Assembly: GCA_964372115.1 (NCBI GenBank)
Contig: CAYJPN010000004.1
Coordinates: 161,411-225,410, forward strand
Direction: 5' to 3'
Length of the DNA: 64,000 nucleotides
Origin: CG2-30-36-16 sp964372115
Lineage (GTDB): Bacteria; Bacteroidota; Ignavibacteria; Ignavibacteriales; Ignavibacteriaceae
Shown: positions 1-8,278 of the stretch, one piece after another
Numbering within the stretch: position 1 is the stretch's first letter
Layout: every line of letters starts with the position of its first letter
Program-made: the position numbers and the translations under genes
The notes under the pieces: model-generated
The model's database searches: none
Told to the model about the DNA's origin: nothing
What the model saw: the letters and a program-made list of their open reading frames with translations, nothing else

Positions 1-342
1 GAAAAACTTTTGAACGACGGTATAAATTGTACGGTAATAAATATGCGTTTTGCTAAACCATTGGATACACAAAAACTTGATGAAATTGCTGCAGAGTTTA
101 ATAAAATTGTTACCCTCGAAGAAAATTCACTTGTTGGTGGATTTGGCGCCGGAATAGTTGAATATTTTTCAGATAAACATTATAAAAATGATATTCTTCG
201 TATTGGTCTTCCCGACAAATTTGTCGATCATGGTTCACAGACAGAACTGCACAAAATATTAGGCATCGATCCAAATGGAATTGTAGAACGTGTAAAGTAT
301 TTTTTTGAAAATAAAGAGATAATACATGAGGTTACTGTATAA
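1..342 (+). CDS. dxs: 1-deoxy-D-xylulose-5-phosphate synthase, C-terminal part (gene cut by window start)
   Basis: The reading frame is open from base 1, so this is the last ~113 residues of a gene that begins outside the window. The visible part matches the C-terminal transketolase domain of DXS: the run NMRFAKPLD, then TLEENSLVGGFGAGI, then IGLPDKFVDHGS and a final LGIDPNGI are all in the order known for this enzyme. DXS condenses pyruvate and glyceraldehyde 3-phosphate with thiamine diphosphate in the cytoplasm and opens the MEP isoprenoid pathway. The thiamine-binding and catalytic N-terminal parts are not visible. The stop codon shares one base with the next start (TAATG), so it is probably cotranscribed with the oxidoreductase. 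A pyruvate dehydrogenase beta subunit has a similar C-terminal fold, but the PDKFVDHGS motif favours DXS. Confidence 0.88.
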   Translation, partial: EKLLNDGINCTVINMRFAKPLDTQKLDEIAAEFNKIVTLEENSLVGGFGAGIVEYFSDKHYKNDILRIGLPDKFVDHGSQTELHKILGIDPNGIVERVKYFFENKEIIHEVTV

Positions 343-1343
343 TGGAAAAAACTAAAATTGCGATAATCGGTCTGGGCGGTATTGCACAATTAGTTCATCT
401 TCCAAATATTGCAAAACTAAGTAATGCTGTTGTTACTGCGGTTGCCGAAGTAAATAAAAGTAGACTTAACACCATTGCCGAAAAGTTTAATATTCAGGAA
501 AGATATTCGGATTATAATGAACTTTTTTCTACCAGCGAAGCTGAAGCAGTTATCATCGCTACTCCCACACACACTCATAAAGAAATAGCATTAGCCGCTT
601 TAAAAGCAGGAAAAGATATCCTGGTAGAAAAACCTCTCGCGCGTTCATATGAAGAAGCAAAGGAAATTGTAGCCGCCTCCAAAAAATTCAAAAAAAAATT
701 AATGGTGGGGATGAATCTGCGTTTCCGACCCGATGCGATGATTTTAAGGAGTATATTAAACTCCGGCGAAATAGGCGAGCCGTACTATATTAAAGCAGGC
801 TGGATTAGAAGGCAAAGCAGCGCTGGTAAATGGGTTACCAAAAAGGAAGAATCGGGCGGCGGAGTTATAATAGATCTGGGTATTCATCTCATGGATCTTT
901 CTTTATGGCTTCTTAATTATCCCCCGGTTCATTCTGTTTCTACCCAAAATTTTTTTACAAACACAAATACGGTAGAAGACAGCAGCATTAGTTTTATTAA
1001 ATTAGAAACTAACGCGCTTCTTACAATTGAATCAAGCTGGTCGCTGCCGGTGGAGCGGGATACTTTTTATCTCAATATTCATGGTACAAAAGGTTTTGCT
1101 TCGTTAAATCCGTCGAGGGTTTATAAAAAAATTGATGACGAAATAATTGATCTCATTCCATTGCAGCGCGAGAATGCGTTAACTCTTTTTAAAAAATCAT
1201 ACGTTAACGAAATAAAAAGTTTTATCGGGGCAGTAAAAAATTTAAACCCTGTTTTTTCATCGGGAGACGAAGCGCTTGAACGGATGCAAATACTCGAAGC
1301 TATGTATGAATCTGCAAACAATAAAAACGAAATAAAGTTATAA
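342..1343 (+). CDS. Gfo/Idh/MocA family NAD(P)-dependent oxidoreductase
   Basis: 333 residues, the usual length for the family. An N-terminal Rossmann fold has the nucleotide-binding loop GLGGIAQ (residues 10-16), and the family motif EKPLA lies at 96-100, where the Lys of EKP is the expected catalytic or cofactor-contacting residue. The C-terminal half is the alpha/beta substrate domain, with GGGVIIDLGIHLMDL around 175-190 containing the conserved Asp and His. These enzymes oxidise or reduce sugars, inositols or sugar nucleotides; the substrate cannot be read from sequence. The start overlaps the dxs stop by one base and the response regulator starts two bases after its stop, so it sits inside a compact operon. 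No signal peptide: cytoplasmic. Confidence 0.85.
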   Translation: MEKTKIAIIGLGGIAQLVHLPNIAKLSNAVVTAVAEVNKSRLNTIAEKFNIQERYSDYNELFSTSEAEAVIIATPTHTHKEIALAALKAGKDILVEKPLARSYEEAKEIVAASKKFKKKLMVGMNLRFRPDAMILRSILNSGEIGEPYYIKAGWIRRQSSAGKWVTKKEESGGGVIIDLGIHLMDLSLWLLNYPPVHSVSTQNFFTNTNTVEDSSISFIKLETNALLTIESSWSLPVERDTFYLNIHGTKGFASLNPSRVYKKIDDEIIDLIPLQRENALTLFKKSYVNEIKSFIGAVKNLNPVFSSGDEALERMQILEAMYESANNKNEIKL

Positions 1344-1344
1344 T

Positions 1345-2037
1345 ATGAGCACAAAAATTTTACTTGTTGATGACGAGAAGGATATAGTTGAATTTCTAAA
1401 GTATAATCTCGAGCAGGAAGGATTTGAAGTAATTACAGCTTTCGACGGTATTCAAGCATTAGACAAACTAAATGAAGACCCGGAGCTGATTATTCTTGAT
1501 ATTATGATGCCGCGTCTAAACGGTTTTGATGCAGTAAAAAAAATAAAATCAATTGAAAAATATAGTCACATTCCGATAATATTTTTAACGGCTAAATCGG
1601 GGGAAGTGGATGAGATTTTAGGTTTGGAACTCGGGGCAAATGATTATATTCAAAAACCAATATCACCCAAAAAACTTGTAGCCCGCGTAAAGTCAAACCT
1701 TAGGAAGGCAGAAGCTGCAACTGAAGAAAAGCTTTTACCGCAAATACTAAAAATAGGGCCTCTTATTATTAACAGAGAAACCTATAGAATTCAGATTGAC
1801 GGTGTAGAAAAGATATTTCCCCGTAAAGAATTTGAACTTTTATATTTTCTTGCTAATAATCCCGGGCGTGTTTTTAATCGCGATTCATTGTTAAAGGATG
1901 TTTGGGGTGTTGATGTTTATGTTGTAGACAGAACTGTTGATGTGCACATTCGAAAGGTTAGAGAAAAACTCGGCGGGTACGCCGATATAATTGAAACAGT
2001 AAAAGGCGTTGGCTACAAATTTAAGAGTTTTGAGTAA
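1345..2037 (+). CDS. OmpR/PhoB-family response regulator
   Basis: 230 residues. The receiver domain (about 3-120) has the acidic pair D9-D10, phosphoacceptor D52 in LDIMMP, T82 and K104 of the QKP motif. A winged-helix DNA-binding domain follows (about 135-228), with the PRKEFELL and RTVDVHIRKVREKLG segments of the OmpR/PhoB class. On phosphorylation by the kinase encoded next it should dimerise and bind tandem DNA sites. The 3' end overlaps the kinase ORF by 8 or 29 nt depending on the kinase start, which points to translational coupling. Which genes it controls is not visible; PhoB-like phosphate control is only one possibility. Confidence 0.9.
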   Translation: MSTKILLVDDEKDIVEFLKYNLEQEGFEVITAFDGIQALDKLNEDPELIILDIMMPRLNGFDAVKKIKSIEKYSHIPIIFLTAKSGEVDEILGLELGANDYIQKPISPKKLVARVKSNLRKAEAATEEKLLPQILKIGPLIINRETYRIQIDGVEKIFPRKEFELLYFLANNPGRVFNRDSLLKDVWGVDVYVVDRTVDVHIRKVREKLGGYADIIETVKGVGYKFKSFE

Positions 2038-3055
2038 TATTAAAACAAATCTAAAATCTTCGGTAAGTTTATTAACCGAGTTTGCGCTGTTTAATATTTT
2101 TACAGCAATTGTAATTTACGCTCTTATAGATAATTTTCATATTGCCATTTCTTTATTTTTTCTTTTTTTTTCAGCCAGTGTGCTTTTACTTTATTTTGTC
2201 GGGAAAAAAAGGGAAAAAGAGCTAAAAGATATAAGCGGCACCATTTCTAACATCCGCAAAAATGTTTTTCTTTCTGCTGATGAAATTGTTCTGCAGAAAA
2301 ATTTGGGACAACTTCAAAAGGAAATAAAATTGATGTTTGAAAAAGCAAAAACAGACATCGATTACTTAAAGAAACTCGAAAGAATGCGAACTGAATTTGT
2401 TGCAAATGTATCGCACGAACTTCGGACGCCGATTTTTGCTATTCAAGGGTATATTGAGACATTACTTAACGGTGCAATTGATGATGAGAAAGTTAACCAT
2501 TACTTCCTGGAAAAAGCAAACCAGCATACATTAAACCTCAACAATTTACTAAACGATCTTATCGATATATCCATGATAGAATCGGGCGAAATGAGGATGA
2601 GTTTCAGATATTTTAATGCAAATGAATTTTTACAGTCAATTGTAAATGATTCCCAATTACTGGCAGAAGAAAAAAACTTAAAGTTAATTTTTCACCCGGC
2701 AAAAAATTCGTTGCAGGTATTTGGCGATAAAGCCAAATTGAGACAGGTTCTTGTAAATTTAATTACAAATGCTGTAAAATATACCGAAGAGGGGAATGTC
2801 GAGGTTTTGGTAACCGAAGAGGGTCGATTCGCACGGATTATTGTAAAAGATACCGGCATAGGTATTTCCGAAGAGGATATGAACAGAATATTTGAGCGAT
2901 TTTATAGGGTGGATAAAGCCCGTTCACGCTCTGTGGGGGGCACAGGACTCGGATTAGCGATAGTAAAACACATTATTGACGCCCACAGCTCAAAAGTTGA
3001 AGTAAATAGCACTCCTGGCATAGGCAGCGAGTTTTCATTTTTGCTAAAAAAATAA
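2009..3055 (+). CDS. PhoR-like membrane sensor histidine kinase
   Basis: 348 residues from a TTG at 2009; a second TTG at 2030 would shorten it by 7 residues and the overlap with the response regulator to 8 nt, and I cannot decide between them. Two membrane helices (about 22-43 and 45-65) are separated by only a few residues, so there is almost no periplasmic sensor loop. The H-box FVANVSHELRTPI has the phospho-accepting His at 136, followed by the N-box LVNLITNAVKYT, the G1 box DTGIGIS, the F-box IFERFYR and the G2 box GGTGLGLAIVKHI, all intact. Partner of the upstream regulator. Such loop-less kinases usually sense through the membrane or through a partner protein (inference). Confidence 0.88.
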   Translation: MATNLRVLSNIKTNLKSSVSLLTEFALFNIFTAIVIYALIDNFHIAISLFFLFFSASVLLLYFVGKKREKELKDISGTISNIRKNVFLSADEIVLQKNLGQLQKEIKLMFEKAKTDIDYLKKLERMRTEFVANVSHELRTPIFAIQGYIETLLNGAIDDEKVNHYFLEKANQHTLNLNNLLNDLIDISMIESGEMRMSFRYFNANEFLQSIVNDSQLLAEEKNLKLIFHPAKNSLQVFGDKAKLRQVLVNLITNAVKYTEEGNVEVLVTEEGRFARIIVKDTGIGISEEDMNRIFERFYRVDKARSRSVGGTGLGLAIVKHIIDAHSSKVEVNSTPGIGSEFSFLLKK

Positions 3056-3089
3056 TATTTGCCTATTGTAAAATTTTTTCCGGTAAAGA

Positions 3090-3120
3090 TTGACATAGGA
3101 GTCATAATTTCATAATTTTG
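3090..3120 (+). promoter_or_regulatory. Bacteroidota-type promoter for rplU-rpmA
   Basis: TTGACA at 3090-3095 is followed by TAATTTTG at 3113-3120, matching the Bacteroidota TTG / TAnnTTTG pattern with exactly 20 nt between the TTG and the TA. Transcription would begin near 3127, about 25 nt before the rplU start. The same spacing recurs in the promoter ahead of the cobalamin riboswitch. Confidence 0.6.
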
Positions 3121-3151
3121 TTTTCTCATTTTAGAAAGATAGAGGTACAAG

Positions 3152-3460
3152 ATGTTCGCGGTTGTCGATATTTTGGGACAACAATTTAAGGTTACGGAAA
3201 ATACTAAATACTACGTTCCCAAATTAAAAGAAGATGTAGAAGCAACAGTAACTTTCGATCATGTTATTCTTTACGAAAACGGTAAAGAAATAAAAATTGG
3301 AACGCCCGTTGTGGATGGTATAACAGTAACCGCAAAAGTTGTGGAACATACAATGGACGATAAGGTCATCGTTTTCAAGAAGAAAAGAAGAATTAGCTAC
3401 AAGAAAAAAAGAGGCCATCGCCAGCAGTTAACCCGTATTGAAGTAACAAAGATTGGATAA
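3152..3460 (+). CDS. rplU: 50S ribosomal protein L21
   Basis: 102 residues, normal length. The N-terminus MFAVVDILGQQFKV and the basic C-terminal stretch FKKKRRISYKKKRGHRQ are diagnostic of L21, which binds 23S rRNA in the large subunit. An AGAGG-like ribosome-binding site lies before the ATG. rpmA follows after 17 nt, the conserved rplU-rpmA pairing. Confidence 0.97.
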   Translation: MFAVVDILGQQFKVTENTKYYVPKLKEDVEATVTFDHVILYENGKEIKIGTPVVDGITVTAKVVEHTMDDKVIVFKKKRRISYKKKRGHRQQLTRIEVTKIG

Positions 3461-3477
3461 ATAAAGGAGATTGAATA

Positions 3478-3735
3478 ATGGCTCATAAGAAAGGTCAAGG
3501 TTCAACCAAGAACGGCAGAGATTCTAATGCTCAAAGACTTGGCGTAAAAAAATTCGGCGGCGAAAGCGTGCTTGCCGGTAATATACTTGTAAGACAAAGA
3601 GGAACAAAATTCCACCCAGGCGCCAACGTTGGCATCGGCGGTGACGATACTCTTTTTGCTCTTATAAGCGGCAAAGTAAAATTTGAAGATAAAAGAGGCG
3701 ATAGAAAATACGTTTGCGTATATTCAGCCGAATAA
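3478..3735 (+). CDS. rpmA: 50S ribosomal protein L27
   Basis: 85 residues, standard length. It starts MAHKKGQGSTKNGRDS, the flexible N-terminal tail that reaches the peptidyl-transferase centre, and keeps GNILVRQRGTKFHPG and GDDTLFAL. There is no cleavable N-terminal extension of the Firmicutes type. AAGGAG precedes the start. It ends the two-gene operon, with a terminator 20 nt downstream. Confidence 0.97.
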   Translation: MAHKKGQGSTKNGRDSNAQRLGVKKFGGESVLAGNILVRQRGTKFHPGANVGIGGDDTLFALISGKVKFEDKRGDRKYVCVYSAE

Positions 3736-3754
3736 AAGTTTTAACTTCAACCAG

Positions 3755-3785
3755 AAGCCCTCTTTAAGAGGGCTTTGTTGTTTTA
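3755..3785 (+). terminator. Rho-independent terminator of rplU-rpmA
   Basis: The arms AAGCCCTCTT (3755-3764) and AAGAGGGCTT (3766-3775) form a GC-rich stem around a short TTTAA loop, followed by TTGTTGTTTT. Confidence 0.85.
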
Positions 3786-3851
3786 AACGGGGGTTTTTAA
3801 CATTTCACTTGGATTTATAAGCGAAAAAAATCTGAAACAGAAAAATAAAAA

Positions 3852-3876
3852 AAACGGTGTGTTATCACCGCCTTTT
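3852..3876. terminator. Bidirectional terminator between rpmA and cheW
   Basis: Stem CGGTG (3855-3859) / CACCG (3866-3870) with a TGTTAT loop. It has a T-run on the plus side and an A-run on the left that becomes a T-run on the minus strand, so it can end the minus-strand cheW transcript as well as any read-through from rpmA. Confidence 0.7.
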
Positions 3877-3924
3877 TAAGATGAGCTTATTAAAAAATAA
3901 AGATCATCAGATTTCATTTTTACC

Positions 3925-4416
3925 TTAAAAATCGGATTGCTCTAATTTTTGTTTTTCTTCCTTTGTTAAAACTTTTTCAAGATCAAGAAGAATAAGCAGT
4001 CTGTCTTCTAATTTTCCGACTGCTGTAATGTATTCTGAATTAATTCCGGCAACCATTGAAGGTGGAGCTTCGGTAATATTTCTTGGTATTCGAAGCACTT
4101 CGCTCACCTGATCCACAACAAAACCCACAGTCTGGTTATTAATTTCCGTTACAACTACTCTGGTGTCTTTCCCATGTTTTATTGAAGCCAAACCAAGTTT
4201 TATTCGTAAATCAATAACAGGAATTACACTTCCCCTCAAATTAATAATCCCTTCAACAAATACAGGAGCATTTGGTACTTTTGTAATATCTACCATACGG
4301 TTAATTTCTTTTACCTTTAGGATATCAACACCAAATTCCTCATTTCCTATCTTAAAACTGACCAATTGAAGGAGTTCTTCACTCTCATGTTTTTTTTCTT
4401 GTTCTTTTATACTCAT
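3925..4416 (-). CDS. cheW: Chemotaxis coupling protein CheW
   Basis: 163 residues with a single CheW domain (about 15-155). Family landmarks are visible: LVSFKIGNEEFGVDI, the receptor-contact region EINRMVDITKVPNAP, the signature GIINLRGSVIPVIDLR and the C-terminal GFVVDQVSEVLRI. CheW links chemoreceptors to the kinase CheA at the inner membrane. The chemoreceptor gene lies just upstream on the same strand, about 100 nt away and separated by a hairpin, so cheW may be read by its own promoter or by read-through. No cheA, cheY, cheR or cheB is in the window, so this is an accessory receptor-CheW unit. Confidence 0.93.
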   Translation of the reverse strand: MSIKEQEKKHESEELLQLVSFKIGNEEFGVDILKVKEINRMVDITKVPNAPVFVEGIINLRGSVIPVIDLRIKLGLASIKHGKDTRVVVTEINNQTVGFVVDQVSEVLRIPRNITEAPPSMVAGINSEYITAVGKLEDRLLILLDLEKVLTKEEKQKLEQSDF

Positions 4417-4492
4417 TTTTTTCTCCGGTTTTCGATGACAATATGTAATAATTTATTTTACTTCCATTATAGAAATTATCATCAAAAAATTT

Positions 4493-4514
4493 AAGCCATC
4501 GTATTAGATGGCTT
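4493..4514 (-). terminator. Terminator-like hairpin behind the chemoreceptor gene
   Basis: Perfect 8-bp arms AAGCCATC (4493-4500) and GATGGCTT (4507-4514). On the minus strand it follows the chemoreceptor stop codon directly and is trailed by TTAAATTTTTT, so it probably attenuates transcription between the receptor and cheW. On the plus strand it is followed by a cleaner T-run. Confidence 0.6.
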
Positions 4515-4520
4515 TTTTTA

Positions 4521-6617
4521 TTAATTAAAGTTAGAAATATATTTTTTATGACCGTTATTATTATTGCCGACAAAGTTATCATCCACTTTAAATTGCTCAA
4601 CTATTTTTTGCAGATTTTCAGTTAAACGATTTAAATCTTCCGCTGCGCGTGCAACCTGTTGTATACCGGCAGCAGACTCGTGAGTAACCGAACTGATCGC
4701 TTCGATATTTTTGCTTATTGATTCAGACGTTGCCGATTGTTCTTCACTTGCGGCAGCTACTTGTGTAACTATATCGACAGCCTGCTGGGAAGCTGAAATT
4801 ATTTCTTTCAAGGACTCACCCGCTTGGGCAGCATATTGTTTACCAACCTGAACTTCACTGGTGCCTTTACCTATTGAATCCACTGCCGCAGCCGTGTCTT
4901 TTTGAATTTGCTTTATCATTATTGCAATTTCTTTTGTAGCCTTTGTGGTTCTTTCAGCAAGCTTTCTTACTTCATCGGCAACCACGGCAAAACCGCGTCC
5001 CTGCTCGCCGGCGCGTGCTGCTTCAATTGCAGCGTTAAGTGCAAGCAAGTTTGTCTGGTCTGCAATCTCATCAATTACTTGAATAATCTCACCAATTTGA
5101 TTGCTGTTTTTTCCAAGTTCCTGCACTGTGGCAGCAGCTTGCGTAACAACTTCGGCAATACGATTCATACCTTCAATTGTTTGCTTAACTACCTCACCGC
5201 CTTTGGCAGCAATATCACCTGCTTTTTGAGAAGTAGATGCCGCATTAGATGCGTTTCTGGATGTTTCAATAATTGTTTTTGTCATTTCCTCTATTGAGCC
5301 TGCAACATCCGTTACCTGAGCGCTTTGTTCTTGTGAACCGGCAGCCATCTCTTCTGTGCTGCTCGAAATTTGAGTGCTTGCGCTTGCGGTTGCCTGTACG
5401 CTTTCTCTAACCTCGGTAATAAGCCTGCTCAACGATTCGCATACCTGATTAATACTGATTTTTATTTGCTGATGATCGCCCTGATAATTACCGGTAACGC
5501 GAGCCGTTAAATCGCCCGTAGCAACAATTTTTAGCACATTTACCCCTTCATTTACAGGCATAATTACTTCATCAAGCATAGAGTTTACATTTTGCAATAA
5601 TTCTGACCATACCCCTGCGAATTTGGATGTATTTGCTCTCGCTTTTAGATTGCCGTTATTTGCTTCTTTTACAAGCTGCTTTAACTCGCTTACCATATCG
5701 TTCACAGTATCAACCTCTTTATTAAATGAGTTTGATAATGCATCTTTTGATGACGAAGCTGTTACTTTTACAATTTCACCATTTGAAATTTTTTCTGCCG
5801 CGTCTGCTTTTATTTTTTGAGCTTCCACAAGAGATTGAAATGATTTTGCAAGGCGACCGATTTCATCATCGCTACTAAAGTTGATTTTAATATCAACATC
5901 ACCAAGTGCAATTTCTTTTGCGGCATCGTCTAACTCTTTAATAGGCAGTGTTATTTTTTTTGCTATAAAATAAACAATAATAAGACCTGCAATAATTCCG
6001 AGGAATAAAAATATTATAGCATTATTTCTAACTGCGGCAAGTTCTTCTTCTACATCATCAATATAAATACCACTTCCAATAATCCAGTTCCAATCTTTAT
6101 ATAATTTTACATACGAAATTTTTGGAACCGGTTGATCTGAACCGGGTTTTGGCCAATAATAATCTACAACTCCTTCTCCCTTTGTGGTGGCAACTTTTAC
6201 CATTTCCATAAATAAATACTTACCATTTGGGTCTTTATTATTTGCCAGATTGGTTCCATTCAATTTAGGGTTAATCGGGTGCATAATCATAAATGGTCTG
6301 GTGTCATTAATCCAGAAGTAGTCTTCTTTATTATACCTTAGTTGTGCTAACCCATTAAGTACTTCTGATTGAGCTTGTTCTAATGTCATTTTCCCGCTTT
6401 TTACAAACTCTCCATAAATATTAACCATCCCATAAGCAACATCAACGGTTTGCTGTAAAGTTTCCTCCTTGGAATGATATAACTTTTTCTCCAGAGTAGG
6501 GATAAAATAAAAATAAAACAGTAAAAGAAATGGCAGCATAGCGGCTGCCATCACCGTCAATATCTTTGAAAACAAATTCCAATCTTTAAAATTTTTCAGT
6601 TTCATAATACCATCCAT
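4521..6617 (-). CDS. Methyl-accepting chemotaxis protein (Cache-HAMP-MCP signal)
   Basis: 698 residues. The start may be Met1 or Met5 (MKLKNF). TM1 spans about 17-40. A periplasmic single-Cache domain (about 45-190) carries YFWINDTRPFMIMHP and DWNWIIGSGIYIDDV, typical of sCache_2 sensors of small carboxylates and similar ligands. TM2 lies at 198-219, a HAMP domain follows, and a second HAMP-like segment (GDLTARVTGNYQGD) lies near 365-400. The signalling coiled coil has the strictly conserved tip IADQTNLLALNAAIEAARAG. The C-terminus is Asn-rich without an obvious CheR/CheB tethering pentapeptide. The gene starts 26 nt after the porin stop, so porin and receptor are probably cotranscribed. The ligand is unknown. 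Confidence 0.93.
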   Translation of the reverse strand: MDGIMKLKNFKDWNLFSKILTVMAAAMLPFLLLFYFYFIPTLEKKLYHSKEETLQQTVDVAYGMVNIYGEFVKSGKMTLEQAQSEVLNGLAQLRYNKEDYFWINDTRPFMIMHPINPKLNGTNLANNKDPNGKYLFMEMVKVATTKGEGVVDYYWPKPGSDQPVPKISYVKLYKDWNWIIGSGIYIDDVEEELAAVRNNAIIFLFLGIIAGLIIVYFIAKKITLPIKELDDAAKEIALGDVDIKINFSSDDEIGRLAKSFQSLVEAQKIKADAAEKISNGEIVKVTASSSKDALSNSFNKEVDTVNDMVSELKQLVKEANNGNLKARANTSKFAGVWSELLQNVNSMLDEVIMPVNEGVNVLKIVATGDLTARVTGNYQGDHQQIKISINQVCESLSRLITEVRESVQATASASTQISSSTEEMAAGSQEQSAQVTDVAGSIEEMTKTIIETSRNASNAASTSQKAGDIAAKGGEVVKQTIEGMNRIAEVVTQAAATVQELGKNSNQIGEIIQVIDEIADQTNLLALNAAIEAARAGEQGRGFAVVADEVRKLAERTTKATKEIAIMIKQIQKDTAAAVDSIGKGTSEVQVGKQYAAQAGESLKEIISASQQAVDIVTQVAAASEEQSATSESISKNIEAISSVTHESAAGIQQVARAAEDLNRLTENLQKIVEQFKVDDNFVGNNNNGHKKYISNFN

Positions 6618-6643
6618 AATTATGTTTAATATTTAATCATCAT

Positions 6644-7855
6644 TTAAAAGAAATAATAAGCAGCAAGTAGAAGTCTAATATTTGCTACTGTTTTTGCATC
6701 GTTAACTTTTCCCAATTGATCAGTTTTGCCGTAAGCAGCAGCTGTATATTCAACCTCCGTTGAAAAACGGGTACTCCCCGAGTTAAACTCAATTCGAGGC
6801 GAAACACGCACTACGTTGTCTATATTTGAGCCTCTACCGTAATAGGCTCCTTTTATCTCATCAACTGTTCCCAAATTTTTTGTATAACCAGCGAATAATC
6901 CGAAGGCAACATTTTTTCCGAATGAAACATCACCCCAGAATGATGCGGCGCTGCTCGGGGTATATTGCTGGATTCCGGTAGTAGTGTCAACCGATGAAAC
7001 CGCATAACCACCAAGCATTAAAAGATCCGTCAGGTTACTCCCGTATAAACCATGTACCTTTAATGTTACTGCTTCAATCGAAAATTTTGCAAACCCGCTA
7101 AAAGCGTAACTGTTTACACGCTCATCGGTTTTGTATTTTTTTGTTGTTGAAATTTGGGGCATCAACGATTTAAATTCACTGCTTGCACCAACTACCGTGG
7201 TTCCATTTTTATATTTAAGAGAGAAACTTAATATTGGCAATGTAGAATTTCGCAAATAAACAGAACCAGCGCCGGCAGGGCCTGTGCTTGTAAAGTCTCT
7301 TTGCGATGCAACAACAAAAGCTGCTTCAACATTACTAAATTTTTGTGTTACTCTTATTTGCGGGTTTCTCGAAAAAGGTTGAAAAGGCACTCCGGTATTA
7401 AAAGATACAACACCTGGAAATACATCTGTATTAAACAGCGGGTGCCAGAATTGACCAAAGAGAAGTGAAGTGTTTTCCCAATCGAGTTTTACAAATGCGT
7501 GTCGCAGTCTAAAACCGTTTACATCTCCATCCGAATTACCGAAGAATGCGCCTTCAATCATCCCGCTGGTTTTAGCTCCGAATGCATCGGGACCGGTAAT
7601 TTTGCCTGTTAACCTTGTTTGAATTGATAATAAATTAAGAGAGGTTTGTTTATTTATATCTTCACCGGTTGCGTCAAGTTGTTCGGCAGCGGGATAGAAT
7701 AGAAAATGATTTTCCCTTGAGGTAACTGTCTGCCGCGAATCCAGCATAACGTCGGTTTTTACAAATCCGGAAAAACCTATTCCAAATGTTGTTTCTTTAT
7801 TTTGAGCTACTACCACTGTAGCAGCAGCAATAATAAGCAATAAAGCTTTTTTCAT
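6644..7855 (-). CDS. Outer-membrane porin-like beta-barrel protein
   Basis: 403 residues with a signal peptide (MKKALLLIIAAATVVVA, cleaved before QNKE). The remainder is alternating amphipathic beta-strands with many aromatic girdle residues, and it ends in the aromatic tail AAYYFF expected of a BAM-inserted barrel. The region RHAFVKLDWENTSLLFGQFWHP resembles the strands of general porins of the DcaP/OprO-like type, but I cannot name a substrate. It is the first gene of a minus-strand unit followed closely by the chemoreceptor, suggesting uptake and sensing of the same compound (inference). Confidence 0.75.
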   Translation of the reverse strand: MKKALLLIIAAATVVVAQNKETTFGIGFSGFVKTDVMLDSRQTVTSRENHFLFYPAAEQLDATGEDINKQTSLNLLSIQTRLTGKITGPDAFGAKTSGMIEGAFFGNSDGDVNGFRLRHAFVKLDWENTSLLFGQFWHPLFNTDVFPGVVSFNTGVPFQPFSRNPQIRVTQKFSNVEAAFVVASQRDFTSTGPAGAGSVYLRNSTLPILSFSLKYKNGTTVVGASSEFKSLMPQISTTKKYKTDERVNSYAFSGFAKFSIEAVTLKVHGLYGSNLTDLLMLGGYAVSSVDTTTGIQQYTPSSAASFWGDVSFGKNVAFGLFAGYTKNLGTVDEIKGAYYGRGSNIDNVVRVSPRIEFNSGSTRFSTEVEYTAAAYGKTDQLGKVNDAKTVANIRLLLAAYYFF

Positions 7856-8278
7856 GGGATTTTCTCCATAAATAATAAAAGATAATATCAGGCGCCTTTA
7901 GAAGTGAGGCTAAATGATAAATTGACTACTATATATATTTAAAAATATTTTATTATCACCCGAAAAAGAGCAAGATTATCCCGATGGAAAAAATCCCCGG
8001 ACAAAATCGGAATGTTAGAAGCTGTTTTAACCTGAAATTAATTTTTCCCTATTCTCTGGTATTATTATCGGAAAGTGCGTAAAATAGTTAACAGCTGCGA
8101 AGTAATTATTTTTTAATATTATTTGATATTAACTATAAAGAATATATTTTCGCAGTATTATTATATCTGTTAATAACATAATTATTTTAATTTCATTTTG
8201 ATGATGTATCAAATAACCTCAATTGTATTCATGTCAGAAAAATTTCCATTAACACATTTAAATTTGTAGGAGCATTTA
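7856..8278. other. 423-bp intergenic region between divergent porin and sdhCAB units
   Basis: Very AT-rich, with no credible ORF. It must hold two divergent promoters, but I could not pick a convincing pair. A 7-bp inverted repeat CTGCGAA (8095-8101) / TTCGCAG (8149-8155), separated by 47 nt, could be a regulator site or a loose hairpin. TAAATTTG at 8259-8266 fits the Bacteroidota -7 box but lacks a partner TTG at the right distance and is too near the start codon. Confidence 0.4.

Noticed and set aside
4902..5297. 131-codon plus-strand frame
   Set aside because: Antisense to the conserved signalling domain of the chemoreceptor.
8259..8266. TAAATTTG as an sdhC promoter element
   Set aside because: No TTG at about 20 nt upstream, and the start would leave only about 5 nt of leader.
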